Shown: in pieces, positions 9,183 through 17,807 of the stretch
Position numbering within the stretch: the stretch's first letter is position 1
How the letters are laid out: the number at the start of each line of letters is the position of its first letter
Assembly (NCBI GenBank): GCA_027493885.1
Contig: JAOSJZ010000001.1
Location: forward strand, 3,094,622-3,158,621
Origin: Gaiella sp.
GTDB taxonomy: Bacteria; Actinomycetota; Thermoleophilia; Gaiellales; Gaiellaceae
DNA: 64,000 nucleotides
Direction of reading: 5' to 3'
The notes under the pieces: model-generated
Told to the model about the DNA's origin: nothing
Seen by the model: only the letters and a program-made list of their open reading frames with translations
Database searches by the model: none
Made by a program: the position numbers and the translations under genes

Positions 9183-9948
9183 GGGCAAGCTCGCCGGCAA
9201 GTGGGCGCTGATCACGGGATCGGGGCGCGGGTTCGGCCAGCACATCGCGCGCCGGTTCGCGAAGGAGGGTGCGAACGTCGTCGTCCACTACAACGTCTCG
9301 CAGGAAGGCGCCGAGCAGATGGCGGAGGAGATCCGCTCGCTCGGCCGCGAGGCGCACGTGGTGCAGGGCGACACGACGAGCTGGGAGCAGGTCGAGCGCT
9401 TCGTCGGCGAGGCGTTCGAGCATGCGGGCCGGATCGACGTCCTCGTCAACAACGTCGGCGACGTGGCGCCGGAGCAGTCCACCTGGCGGGATCTCCGCGA
9501 GGACCTCGTCGATCGCGTGATCGCGACCGACGTGAAGGGCACGCTCTGGGTGACCCACGAGGTCGGACAGCGGATGCTCGACCAGGGTGAGGGCGTGATC
9601 GTCAACATCTGCTCGAACGTCGTCGTCATGGGCAGCCAGCGCTGCCCCCAGTACGCGGCCTCGAAGTACGGCGTCCTCGGGATCACGAAGTCGTACGCGC
9701 ATGCCTTCGCGCCGACGGTGCGGGTGAACGCGGTCGGCCCGGGCTGGATGGAGACGTCGGCGCTCGTCGGCCGCCAGGAGTGGACGCCCGAGCGCGCGAA
9801 GCAGGTGCTCGACCGGACGCCGCTCGGCAGGTTGCCGGGGCTCGACGAGATGACGGGCCCGGTGCTCTTCCTGGCCACCGACGACTCCTCGTCGATGACC
9901 GGCAACTTCGTCCTCGCCGACTGCGGCTACAGCATGGTCGGTGCATGA
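9175..9948 (+). CDS. Short-chain dehydrogenase/reductase (SDR)
   Basis: A 257-residue classical SDR. The NAD(P) loop TGSGRGFGQHIA is at residues 15-26, NNVGDV follows the fourth strand, the catalytic serine region reads VNICSNVVVMGS, and the YAASK motif (Tyr/Lys pair) lies near residue 160. The start ATG 9175 follows AAAGGGGA and overlaps the previous stop by 8 bp. It is most like 3-oxoacyl-ACP-reductase-type SDRs acting on small hydroxy/keto acids. Its place between the carboxylase-like genes and the enolase-superfamily gene suggests it oxidises or reduces a pathway intermediate. The cofactor cannot be fixed by eye. Confidence 0.9.
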   Translation: MAEGKLAGKWALITGSGRGFGQHIARRFAKEGANVVVHYNVSQEGAEQMAEEIRSLGREAHVVQGDTTSWEQVERFVGEAFEHAGRIDVLVNNVGDVAPEQSTWRDLREDLVDRVIATDVKGTLWVTHEVGQRMLDQGEGVIVNICSNVVVMGSQRCPQYAASKYGVLGITKSYAHAFAPTVRVNAVGPGWMETSALVGRQEWTPERAKQVLDRTPLGRLPGLDEMTGPVLFLATDDSSSMTGNFVLADCGYSMVGA

Positions 9949-11054
9949 CGCAGGTCCGCGAGCTTCGCGCGACCACCGTTCGCGTCCCGCTGCGGCAGCC
10001 GACCGCGTTCTCGACGAGATCCGTCTCGCACCGCGAGTACGTGCTCGTCGAGCTCGTCGGCGACGACGGCTCGACGGGGATCGGCTATGCCTATGCGGGG
10101 ACGTCCGGTGGCGTCTGGCTCGCGAGGTGCGTCGACGAGCTCGTGGCGCCGCTCCTCGTCGGCCGGGACGCCGACGCGTTTGCCGAGAACTGGGACGCGC
10201 TCTACCGGGAGCTCCTCCTGCTCGGGAGGCGAGGCGCGGTCCTGCGGGCGCTCTCGGCCGTGGACGTGGCCGCCTGGGACCGGGCGGCACGTGCCGCCGG
10301 CGAGCCGCTCTGGAGGTTTCTCGGCGGTACGCGAGCAGAGATCCCCGCCTACGCGAGCGGCGGCTACTACCGCGACGGCGACGCGGTCGCGAACGTCCGG
10401 ACGGAGGTGGAGCGGTACCGCGCGCGCGGCTTCCACGACTACAAGATGAAGGTCGGCCGGCTGAGCCTCGACGAGGAGGTCGAGCGCGTACGCGCCGCGC
10501 GCGAGGCGCTCGCGCCGGACGCCCGGCTCGCGCTCGACGCCAACAACGCGTGGACGGACGTCGACACGGCGCTGCGGGCCGCGGAGGCGTTCGCACCCTT
10601 CGAGATCTGGTGGCTCGAGGAGCCGTTCCTGCCGGACGACGTCGCGGCCCATGCCGAGCTGGCGCAGCGCTCGCCGATCCCGATCGCCACCGGCGAGATC
10701 GAGGCGACCCGGTGGGCGTTCGCGGACATCCTCAGGCAGCGGGCTGCTGCGATCCTCCAGCAGGATGCCGGCGTCTGCGGCGGCGTCGGCATCTGGCTCG
10801 AGATCGCCCGAGATGCCGCCGCGGCCGGCGTCGACGTGGCACCGCACTGGCACGCGAACCTCCATGCGCACCTTGCCTCCGCCGCCGAGAACTGCGTCTG
10901 CATCGAGTACTTCGCGCTCGAGGAGGACGTCTACAACTTCGAGGCTCTCGTCAGCTCTCCCCTCCGCGTGGAGAACGGCTTCGCCATACTCGGGGACGCG
11001 CCCGGGCTCGGCTTCGACTTCGATCCCGGCGCGGTCGCCAGGTACCGGTGCTAG
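9945..11054 (+). CDS. Mandelate racemase/muconate lactonizing enzyme family protein (enolase superfamily)
   Basis: A 369-residue enolase-superfamily enzyme, ATG 9945 overlapping the SDR stop (ATGA). The capping domain is followed by a barrel with KMKVG (catalytic K-x-K near residue 168), the Mg ligands in ALDANNAW, WWLEEP and ATGEIEATR, then QQDAGVCGG and APHWHANLHAHL, which supplies the His typical of the mandelate racemase subgroup. Members abstract the proton alpha to a carboxylate and either racemise or dehydrate sugar or hydroxy acids. In this operon a hydroxy-acid dehydratase or racemase step is the likeliest role. The exact acid is not predictable here. Confidence 0.9.
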   Translation: MTQVRELRATTVRVPLRQPTAFSTRSVSHREYVLVELVGDDGSTGIGYAYAGTSGGVWLARCVDELVAPLLVGRDADAFAENWDALYRELLLLGRRGAVLRALSAVDVAAWDRAARAAGEPLWRFLGGTRAEIPAYASGGYYRDGDAVANVRTEVERYRARGFHDYKMKVGRLSLDEEVERVRAAREALAPDARLALDANNAWTDVDTALRAAEAFAPFEIWWLEEPFLPDDVAAHAELAQRSPIPIATGEIEATRWAFADILRQRAAAILQQDAGVCGGVGIWLEIARDAAAAGVDVAPHWHANLHAHLASAAENCVCIEYFALEEDVYNFEALVSSPLRVENGFAILGDAPGLGFDFDPGAVARYRC

Positions 11055-11067
11055 AGGGAGGCAGAAG

Positions 11068-11995
11068 ATGAGAATCGCGGTCGTCGGGTGCGGGGCGGTG
11101 GGCTCCCTCTTCGCCGCGAACCTCGCACGGCTCGAGGGGCTGGAGGTGTGGGTGTTCGACCGCTGGCAGGAGCACGTCGACGCGATCAACGACGGCGGCC
11201 TCCGCCTGTCCGGGCGCGACGACGTCATCTCCTTCCCGCGCGCGACGTCGGACCCCCGCCGCGCTGCCTCCCTGCGAGCTCGGGATCGTCGCCACGAAGA
11301 GCATCCATACGCGTGACGCGATGGAGGCAGTCGCGGGCGCGTTTGCGGCGGGAGCCGTCTGCTCGGTCCAGAACGGGGCCGGCAACGAGGAGATCATCGC
11401 CGAGCTCGTGCCGCAGGTGATCCGCGGCACCACGTTGCCGGCCGGCCACCTCGTCGAGCCGGGACACGTGTCGTGGGACAACAAGGGGCCGACCGACATC
11501 GGCCCGTTCGAGCCGAAGCCGGCTCCGATGGAACGCGTCCGCGAGCTCGCCGAGCTCTGCACGAGCGCCGGGATGCCGACGACGGCGCACGAGGACGCCC
11601 GGCCGGTGCAATGGCGGAAGGTCGTCTTCAACGCCGCCTCGAACGCCGTCGGCGCGCTCACCGGGCTCACGCACGGACGGATCTCCGAGTACGGCCCAAC
11701 GCGTGAGCTCGCCTGGGCCGTGATGGCGGAGGGGCGCGCGGTCGCGGAGGCACAGGGGATCGTGCTCGAGAGCCCCGAGGAGTTCTTCGAGTACGCCGCC
11801 CGCAAGGACATGGGCTACGACCACAAGCCGAGCATGCTCCAGGACGTGGAGGCAGGCCGCGAGACCGAGATCGAGTTCCTGAACGGCGCGATCGCCGCCT
11901 TCGGCGAGGCGCACGGCGTGGACGCGCCACTCAATCGCGCTCTCACCGCGCTCGTGCTCGGGGTCGAGTATCGCTGGCGGGAGCAGGGCCGATGA
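11068..11995 (+). CDS. 2-dehydropantoate 2-reductase family protein (ketopantoate-reductase-like), frameshifted
   Basis: Starts at ATG 11068 behind GGGAGG. The N-terminus MRIAVVGCGAVGSLFAANLA is the NADPH loop of the PanE/ApbA family. The frame breaks in the five-C run at 11253-11257. Removing one C gives DPAALPPCELGIVATKSIHTRDAM, the expected second strand (VATKS), after which the protein continues through QNGAGNEEII and a C-terminal helical domain with KVVFNAASNAVGALTG. Restored length is about 308 residues. PanE-like proteins in catabolic operons often reduce 2-keto acids other than ketopantoate, so a vitamin role is not implied. It overlaps the next gene by ATGA. Confidence 0.85.
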
Positions 11996-13008
11996 GCACG
12001 GAGGTCGGCTGGGGCATCGTCGGGACGGGCGGAATCGCCACGCGCATGGCGTCTGCGCTGCAGGAGGCCGAGGGCGCGACGCTCGTGGCCGTGTCCGGCC
12101 GCACGCCGGAACGTGCCGGCGAGCTGGGAGAGCGGTTCGGTGTCGAAGCGCACTCCGAGTACGCGGCCCTCCTGGGCGACCCACGCGTCGAGCTCGTCTA
12201 CGTGGCGACGCCGACCCACCTGCACGCCGAGCACGCGCTCGCCGCGATCGAGGCGGGCAAGCACGTCCTGGTCGAGAAGCCGATGGCGCTCTCGGCCTCG
12301 GACGCACGTGCGATGGCGGATGCGGCCGCCGGCGCCGGTGTTCGCCTCGGCGTGGGCTTCCACCTCCGTTGCCACCCGGTCCATCGCAAAATGCGCGAGC
12401 TCGTCGTCGCGGGCGAGCTCGGCGACGTCGTCCTCGCGCAGGCGCTCTGGGGCTTCTACTCGGCGGACTGGTCGCGTGACTCGTGGAAGATGGACCCGGA
12501 GCGCGCCGGAGCGGGCAGCCTGGCCGGGCTCGGTGTCCACCTGCTCGACCTGGTGCCCTGGCTCGTCGGTCGAGAGGTGGTCGAGGTCTCGGCGATGGCG
12601 GACGGCCCGAACGAGGACATCCCCGTCGAGTTTCTCACCGTGGCGCTCCTTCGCCTCGCGGGAGGAGAGATCGGGGAGGTCATCTCGAGCCGGCGCCTGC
12701 ACGGCACCGACGACGACGTCACGGTCTACGGCGAGCGAGGACGGCTGCGCGGACGCGGAACCGCCACCACGGAGGCGGCCGGGAGCCTCGAGGTGCGCAC
12801 GGACGGCGCCGAGGAGGTGCGCGAGCTGCCGCTGCGCGACCTCTATGCGCTCGAGGCGGAGGCCTGCTCCGGCGCCGTGCGCGAGGGGTGCGACTTCCCT
12901 GCCTCCGCGGAGGACGGCGTCCGTTCCGTCGAGCTGACGCTGGCGGTGCTCGAGAGCGCGCGCGCGGGCTCCTCGGTCCGGCTCGGCGAGCGGCACCCGA
13001 CGGGCTGA
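11992..13008 (+). CDS. Gfo/Idh/MocA-family oxidoreductase
   Basis: A 338-residue NAD(P)-dependent oxidoreductase. The N-terminal Rossmann loop is GIVGTGGIATRMA, the VATPTHLHAEHAL strand follows, and the family's EKP motif occurs in HVLVEKPMALSAS near residue 98. The C-terminal alpha/beta domain starts around FHLRCHPVHRK and carries GLGVHLLDLVPWLVG, whose H-x-x-D pattern is the usual catalytic pair. Members oxidise sugars, inositols or related hydroxy compounds. The gene is coupled to its upstream neighbour by ATGA and is followed after 27 bp by ridA, so it is part of the same transcript. Confidence 0.88.
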   Translation: MSTEVGWGIVGTGGIATRMASALQEAEGATLVAVSGRTPERAGELGERFGVEAHSEYAALLGDPRVELVYVATPTHLHAEHALAAIEAGKHVLVEKPMALSASDARAMADAAAGAGVRLGVGFHLRCHPVHRKMRELVVAGELGDVVLAQALWGFYSADWSRDSWKMDPERAGAGSLAGLGVHLLDLVPWLVGREVVEVSAMADGPNEDIPVEFLTVALLRLAGGEIGEVISSRRLHGTDDDVTVYGERGRLRGRGTATTEAAGSLEVRTDGAEEVRELPLRDLYALEAEACSGAVREGCDFPASAEDGVRSVELTLAVLESARAGSSVRLGERHPTG

Positions 13009-13035
13009 CCATCGATCGGGAGGAGCGGGGACGGC

Positions 13036-13443
13036 ATGTCGAAGCGTGGGTTGGGCCTGATCGAGCATGCGGGGCAGGTGATGGTGTGGGGCAAGGGCGC
13101 GGTCGCCGGGGGCTTCGTCTTCCTCTCGGGCGCCGAAGCCCGCTCGTCCGAGGACGACGAGCCCGTCGAGGGCATCAAGGCGCAGACGGAGCTCGCGCTC
13201 GAGCGGATCAAGACGCGCCTGGAAGAGGCCGGGGCGACGCTCGATCAGGTCGTCAAGCTCGTCTGGTACCTCTCGGACCGCGAGCTGATCCCGGACTTCT
13301 ACGAGGCGCGCGACGGCTGGCTCGAGAAGAACGCGCCGACACTCGTCTCAGAGCGCTCGTACGCCTCGACGCTGCTGATCGTGGGTCTCGCACGGGCGGA
13401 CATGCTCGTCGAGATCGACTGCTTCGCGTACGTCGGCGAGTGA
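13036..13443 (+). CDS. RidA family protein (enamine/imine deaminase-like)
   Basis: A 135-residue YjgF/YER057c/UK114 protein starting at ATG 13036 with GGGAGGAG upstream. Typical features are AGGFVFLSGAEA near the N-terminus, a helix TELALERIKTRLEEAGATLDQVVKL, and a C-terminal strand MLVEIDCFAYV. Canonical RidA has an Arg in a C-x-R-x-x-L context near residue 105 that binds the substrate carboxylate; here the segment is VGLARADMLVEID, which keeps an Arg. RidA proteins hydrolyse reactive 2-aminoacrylate-type imines, fitting an operon in which C-N bonds are oxidised. It closes the operon that starts at 3996. Confidence 0.88.
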   Translation: MSKRGLGLIEHAGQVMVWGKGAVAGGFVFLSGAEARSSEDDEPVEGIKAQTELALERIKTRLEEAGATLDQVVKLVWYLSDRELIPDFYEARDGWLEKNAPTLVSERSYASTLLIVGLARADMLVEIDCFAYVGE

Positions 13444-13462
13444 CCGTCGCACCGGCCCCTGC

Positions 13463-13888
13463 TCACGGCTCGACGACGGCGAAGAGCTCCACCTCGAGCA
13501 GGTACTCCGGCTCGGCGAGCCGGGTGACGCCGATCAGCGAGGACGCCGGCGGCTTCTCGGGGTCCCACCACCGCGGGAGGGAGGGGTCGAGCTCGACGGC
13601 CTTCATCGCATCGACGTCGAGCGTGAAGACCCGGCGGTAGACGACGGAGTCCCACGTCGCCCCCGCGGCGCGTAGCTGGACGGCGAGGCTCTCCATCACC
13701 TGCCTGTACTGGCCGAGGTAGTCGCCGGGCGCGACCACCCGGTGGTGCTCGTCCGTCGACGTCTGACCGGCGATGAACACGAGCTTCATCGGGCCGGCGA
13801 CCGTGATCACGCGGGTGAAGGCAGGGTGGCGGAAGAGCTCGGGTGGATGGATGTGCTCGACGGTGAGCTTGCCGGGCTCTGCGGTCAC
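13463..13888 (-). CDS. RidA family protein, second copy
   Basis: A 141-residue RidA-like protein on the opposite strand, tail to tail with the first one, 19 bp apart. GTG 13888 follows a GGGAGG site. It has KLVFIAGQTSTDEHH, YRQVMESLAVQLRAAGATWDSV, and a C-terminal PEYLLEVELFAVVEP strand. The two copies are only distantly similar, so this is not a recent duplication. The GVTRLAEPEYLLEVE segment holds the Arg in the position of the substrate-binding residue. It is likely first in the minus-strand direction to be separate from the ABC operon upstream, with a 63-bp gap after the ATPase gene. It probably detoxifies imines. Confidence 0.85.
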   Translation of the reverse strand: MTAEPGKLTVEHIHPPELFRHPAFTRVITVAGPMKLVFIAGQTSTDEHHRVVAPGDYLGQYRQVMESLAVQLRAAGATWDSVVYRRVFTLDVDAMKAVELDPSLPRWWDPEKPPASSLIGVTRLAEPEYLLEVELFAVVEP

Positions 13889-13951
13889 GGTGCCTCCCTG
13901 GGACGAAACGGCGGCGGCTCGGGCTCTCCCACCGGCGTGACCGCGAGAGCC

Positions 13952-14767
13952 CTACGAGTCGCGGGCAGCGGCTGCTCCCGCCGCGGGCTCGGCCTCGATC
14001 GTCAGGTCGCGCGCGAAGAGGAGCTCGTGGAGGCGTGCGCTCACGTCGTTCAGCTCGTCGGTGGCGTCGACCCCGAGCGACCGTGGGCGCGGCGTCTTCA
14101 GCTCGAGGATGCTCGCGATGCGTCCCGGGCGAGGCGACATGACCACGATCCGGTCGGCGAGCAGCAAGGCCTCCTGGATCGAGTGGGTGACGAACAGGAT
14201 CGTCTTTCGGTGCTCGTTCCAGATGCGCTGGAGCTCGAGGCTCAGGTCCTCTCGCGTGAGCGCGTCGAGCGCGGCGAACGGCTCGTCCATCAGCAACACG
14301 TCCGGGTCGTGGATGAGCGCCCGGCACAGCGCGACGCGCTGCTGCATGCCGCCCGAGAGCTCGTACGGCCGGCTCTCGGAGAACTCGTCGAGCCCCGTGA
14401 GCCGGAGCAGCGCCTCCGCCTTGACCCTGTGCAGGGTCTTGTCGAGCTTCAGGATCTCGACCGGGAGCATCACGTTGTCGAAGACGGAGCGCCAGGGAAG
14501 CAGCGCCGAGCGCTGGAACATGAGGCTGACGTCGGGGCGCGGTGAGGTTACGACCTCGTCGGCGAGCGAGACGGTGCCCTGCGTCGCACGCAGCAGGCCA
14601 GCCACGATCCTCAGCAGGGTCGACTTGCCGCAACCCGAGCGCCCGACGAGGACCACGAACTCGTTCTCGGCGATCTCCAGATCGATCGCATCGAGCGCGT
14701 GTACGCCCGACCTCCGTCCTCCACGGAAGACGTGCGAGACGTCCTCGATCCGGATCAGCGGCTCCAT
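13952..14767 (-). CDS. ABC transporter ATP-binding protein (SsuB/TauB/NrtD type)
   Basis: A 271-residue ABC ATPase: Walker A GRSGCGKST near residue 42, Q-loop MFQRSALLPWRSV, signature LSGGMQQRVALCRAL, Walker B VLLMDEPFAALDA, H-loop FVTHSIQEA. The ALLPWR sequence after the Q-loop is typical of the nitrate/sulfonate/taurine/pyrimidine importer branch. It follows the permease gene by 43 bp in the order binding protein, permease, ATPase. It has about 40 extra C-terminal residues rich in Ala. It would power import of a small organic nitrogen or sulfur compound and may also serve the orphan binding protein at 21 kb. Confidence 0.92.
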   Translation of the reverse strand: MEPLIRIEDVSHVFRGGRRSGVHALDAIDLEIAENEFVVLVGRSGCGKSTLLRIVAGLLRATQGTVSLADEVVTSPRPDVSLMFQRSALLPWRSVFDNVMLPVEILKLDKTLHRVKAEALLRLTGLDEFSESRPYELSGGMQQRVALCRALIHDPDVLLMDEPFAALDALTREDLSLELQRIWNEHRKTILFVTHSIQEALLLADRIVVMSPRPGRIASILELKTPRPRSLGVDATDELNDVSARLHELLFARDLTIEAEPAAGAAAARDS

Positions 14768-14810
14768 GCGAGCTCCAGCGGCAGGCGAAGGCGAGGGTTC
14801 GGCGGGGTGG

Positions 14811-15709
14811 TCATTGCGCGGTTTCGTGCTTGGCCCAGGGGACGAGGATCCTCTCCAGCGCGACGACGGCGTAGAAGAGGGAGATGCTGATGATCCCGAG
14901 CAGCGCGATCGCTACGAACGCGAGCGGGGTGTTCGCGTTCTCACCCGAGGCGATGATGATGTAGCCGAGCCCTCCGTCGCTCCGACGAACTCCCCCACGA
15001 CGGCGCCGATCACGGCGAGCGTGATTCCCACCTTGAGGCCGACGAAGACGTACGGCAGGGAGGCCGGCAGGCGGACCTTGAAGAACTGCTGGATGGGGGA
15101 TGCCGAGAGCGAGCGGACGAGCTCGACGAGCTCGTCGGGCGTCGATTTCAGCCCGGTCGCGGTAGCGATCACGATCGGGAAGAAGCAGATCAGGACGACG
15201 ATCGCGATCTTGGGACCGGGCCCGAAGCCCATCCAGATGATGAAGATCGGCGCGATCGCGATCTTGGGGATGGCGTTCAACGCCACGAGCGCGGGGTAGA
15301 TCGTCGCCTCGAGGAAGCGGGAGTAGGCGATCATGACAGCGACCGGAACGGCGATCGCGATCGCGAGCAGGTACCCCTGGAGCGTCTCGCCGAGCGTCGT
15401 CCACACGTGCTCCGGCAGGAGCTCGCGCTTGTCGAGGAACTCGTTCCAGACGTCCGCAGGTGACGGGACCACGTACGGCGGCCAGTCCATGACGAGCACG
15501 GCGAGCCACCACACACCGACGAGGGCAAAGATCGTCAGCACCGGCAGCAGGAACCGCCAGACGGTGCCGGTCACCCGCCCCAGACGGGACTCCGGCGGCA
15601 GGAGGACGATCGCCTGGACGTTCGTCGCCTCGCCCGCCGCTGCGGGAAGCGGGGGGTGGGCGCCGCTGGCGGCGCCCACCCCCTCGTCCAGACGCGTGAC
15701 CTTGCTCAA
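14811..15709 (-). CDS. ABC transporter permease (SsuC/TauC type), frameshifted near the C-terminus
   Basis: Integral-membrane permease of about 299 residues, probably starting at TTG 15709, 4 bp after the binding-protein stop. A polar N-terminus precedes hydrophobic segments (FLLPVLTIFALVGVWWLAVL; LLAIAIAVPVAVMIA; AIVVLICFFPIVIA) and the EAA-type loop ELVRSLSASPIQQFFKVRLPASLPYV. The frame breaks at the CC at 14982-14983; restoring one C gives GEFVGSDGGLGYIIIA, the standard family ending, and a last membrane helix. A 14-bp perfect hairpin lies within the first 20 codons. It pairs with the ATPase downstream and the binding protein upstream. Confidence 0.88.
15652..15683 (-). promoter_or_regulatory. 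Strong RNA hairpin in the 5' coding part of the permease gene
   Basis: GGGGGTGGGCGCCG (15652-15665), a four-base loop, then its exact complement CGGCGCCCACCCCC (15670-15683): a 14-bp perfect stem just downstream of the binding-protein stop. Hairpins at this place in importer operons commonly stabilise the binding-protein message and lower downstream expression. Here the stem is translated as part of the permease, so ribosomes entering the gene would compete with it. No U-tract follows, so it is not a normal terminator. Confidence 0.55.
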
Positions 15710-15713
15710 ACCG

Positions 15714-16731
15714 CTACCGGATCGGCTTCTTCGGCAGGAAGCCCGGTGCGAAGATGTCCGCCCTCGTCACGCGCTCCTTCGGCTTGAAGAAGTTGTTGAT
15801 GATGCTGGCCGTCGCATCCATCCGCTTGGGGTCGATGTAGCCGAGGCCCTGCTTCTTCGTGACGGCGTCCCGGGAGAAGCGCTTCATCAGCCGGAGCTCG
15901 TTAGCGGCGAGCTTGTAGTCGGCCAGCGGCACGTGCTTCTGCAGGATCGCCCCGGCCGCTCCGGGGTTGTCCAGCGACCACTGGAGCCCCTTCAGCAGCG
16001 CAGCCGTGAACTTCCGCACCTCGTCGGGCTTCTCCCTGAGCTTCTGGTCGGTGACCATGAGGCAGTTGCCGCCGAGGCCGGGGATCATGTCGGCGACCTT
16101 GAACGACTTGACCGGAGAGCCGGCCGCGCTTCGGACAAGCGGCTGCCCGACGATGAACTGGGCGAAGATGTCGATCTTCTTTGCCGCGAACAGGCCCGGC
16201 CCTGTCTGCGGTGTCGTGGGCACGAACGTCACCTTGTCGGGATCGAGTCCCGCCTTCTTCGCGGTCAGCGGGAAGAGCACTCTCCCCGTCGATCCGGGCG
16301 TGTCGCCGATCGACTTGCCCTCGAAGTCCTTCCACGTGTTGATCCCGCTGTCCGTCCGCACGAAGTAGGCCGAGAGCGTCTTCTGCTGGATCCAGGCCAC
16401 GCACTTGACCGGCAGCCCCGCCGTTCGCGCGCGCGAGCACCATGGCCGTCGTGTCACCCGGTGAGTAGTCCATCCTCCCGGAGGCCAGGAAGGTGGCATC
16501 GCTGACCGTCCCCGCACCCGGAGTGATCTTGACGTCGAAGCCGGCGGCCTCGAAGTACCCCTTCTCGAGCGCGACGTAGGCATACGCCTCGCGCCCGAAG
16601 GTGCCGAACGAGGTCATGTAGTTGATGGGTGTGAGCGCGGGGGCGCTCGAGCGAGCGCCGGCGATCCCCGTGGCGAAGAGAGAAGCAACCAGGGCGACGA
16701 CCATCAGGAACAACCGAGGTCGGGCAGTCAC
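15714..16731 (-). CDS. ABC transporter substrate-binding protein (NMT1/SsuA type), frameshifted
   Basis: GTG 16731 lies 7 bp after AGGAGGTGG. A hydrophobic signal segment (LFLMVVALVASLFATGIAG) is followed by the mature protein: SFGTFGREAYAYVALEKGYF, GFDVKITPG, and INTWKDFEGKSIG. One base is extra in the CCCC at 16416-16419; removing it joins LARANGGLPVKCVAWIQQ. Restored length is about 338 residues. It is clearly paralogous to the binding protein at 20860-21882, with long identical stretches such as VTFVPTTPQTGP and LGYIDPKR. The NMT1/THI5-like family binds pyrimidines, taurine, nitrate, sulfonates and similar small molecules; the ligand here is unknown. It diverges from the gntR gene. Confidence 0.88.
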
Positions 16732-16890
16732 GGTCTACCACCTCCTGTATCGGAAGAACCGACGCAACCCAGCGTCACGCCGCGAGCACGGGCTGTTTGC
16801 CCGCATGCAGTCTGCAGGTCGGAACCGAAGGCCCGAGGCGACGATAACCGAATCGTCACAATCCTGACCCTGACCCCTAGCATCCGCGCA

Positions 16891-16907
16891 AATATATATG
16901 ATATCTC
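16891..16907. promoter_or_regulatory. 17-bp AT-rich motif shared with 22034-22050, putative operator/promoter
   Basis: AATATATATGATATCTC lies in the 309-bp gap between the divergent binding-protein gene and gntR. The identical 17 bases recur at 22034, again upstream of a binding-protein gene. A related TA palindrome is found at 3936. In this GC-rich DNA an exact repeat of this composition is unlikely by chance. The adjacent GntR/FCD regulator is the natural candidate to bind it. I see nothing coding in the rest of the gap. Confidence 0.65.
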
Positions 16908-16909
16908 AG

Positions 16910-16947
16910 TTGTCGTAAAGTGGCGTCGTTGTCGTAGAGTGGCGTCG
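16910..16947. repeat. Two tandem 19-bp direct repeats upstream of gntR
   Basis: TTGTCGTAAAGTGGCGTCG is followed immediately by TTGTCGTAGAGTGGCGTCG, one mismatch in 19. The pair directly follows the AT-rich motif and precedes gntR by about 90 bp. Tandem copies next to a regulator gene could be binding sites for a second factor or duplicated promoter elements. No role can be read from the sequence alone. Confidence 0.6.
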
Positions 16948-17040
16948 ATCGAGGAGAGCCGTCGAGATGGCCGCCAGCAGCGCCCGTACCTCGTTCCGCC
17001 GGAGGGGCGGCGGGGCCGACCCGAGACACAGGGAGAGCGG

Positions 17041-17721
17041 ATGAGTCACGCGTTCACGCAGACCGTCGACGGCGGCGGGCGAGCCACGCTCGTCGACCTC
17101 GCCACGCAGGCGCTGCGGCACGACCTCCTGACCGGCGAGCTCCCACCCGACTCGCGGATCCATCTCGGCGAGACGGCGGCGCGGCTGCAGATGAGCGCGA
17201 TCCCCGTGCGCGAGGCCCTGAGAACGCTCGCGACGGAGGGGCTCGTGATCGCGCTTCCGCATCGGGGCTACCGGGTTCCGGACGTGAGCCTGGCGGATCT
17301 CGAGGACATCTACCGGCTGCGGCTCGTGCTCGACCCGATGGCGGTGACCCTCGCCGTCCCGAACCTCAGCGACGCCGATATCGAGCGGGCGAGCCGCGCT
17401 CTCGAGTCGCTCGCCGACGCCCTCGAGGCCGAGGACTGGCTTCGCATGAGAGAGGCCAACCACGAGTTCCACTTCGTCTGCTACGAGGCGGCGCAGGCTC
17501 CCAGGCTCCTGAAGCTCGTCTCGATGCTGTGGGAGAACAGCGAGCGATACCAGCGACTCGCGTCACCCGTTCGCGGAACGCCCAAGCAGCGCGTCGAGGA
17601 GCATCGGCGGATCCTTCGGGCCCTGCGGGCGCGGGACGCCGAGAGGGCGGCCACCCTGACGTACGAGCACCTGAACCGCACCTACGAGATGGCGCGGGAG
17701 CGACTCGGCGAAACGGCCTGA
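17041..17721 (+). CDS. GntR-family transcriptional regulator, FCD (FadR/VanR-type) subfamily
   Basis: A 226-residue regulator. ATG 17041, preceded by GGGAGAG, is preferred to GTG 16939, whose extra 34 residues are low-complexity and read through the direct repeats. A winged-helix DNA-binding domain (LRHDLLTGELPPDSRIHLGE, IPVREALRTLATEGLV) is followed by an all-helical FCD ligand domain with LRLVLDPMA, REANHEFHFVCYEAA and EEHRRILRALRARD. FCD regulators usually sense a carboxylic acid or amino-acid-like effector and repress nearby catabolic and transport genes. It likely controls the divergent transporter, its own gene and the cyclase/molybdoenzyme genes. A decayed copy of its 3' end occurs at 22159-22203. 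Confidence 0.9.
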   Translation: MSHAFTQTVDGGGRATLVDLATQALRHDLLTGELPPDSRIHLGETAARLQMSAIPVREALRTLATEGLVIALPHRGYRVPDVSLADLEDIYRLRLVLDPMAVTLAVPNLSDADIERASRALESLADALEAEDWLRMREANHEFHFVCYEAAQAPRLLKLVSMLWENSERYQRLASPVRGTPKQRVEEHRRILRALRARDAERAATLTYEHLNRTYEMARERLGETA

Positions 17722-17807
17722 GCCGGCGCCCTCCTGCGGGGCCGCCGACGCCACGCCAGTCGCCGCGGAGGGCGAGCGGTATGAGCTAGTCTCGTCGAGA
17801 CGAGGTG

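Noticed and set aside
16939..17040. N-terminal extension of the GntR regulator from GTG 16939
   Set aside because: The extra residues are low-complexity and come from the direct repeats and leader; ATG 17041 has a ribosome site and fits the family start.
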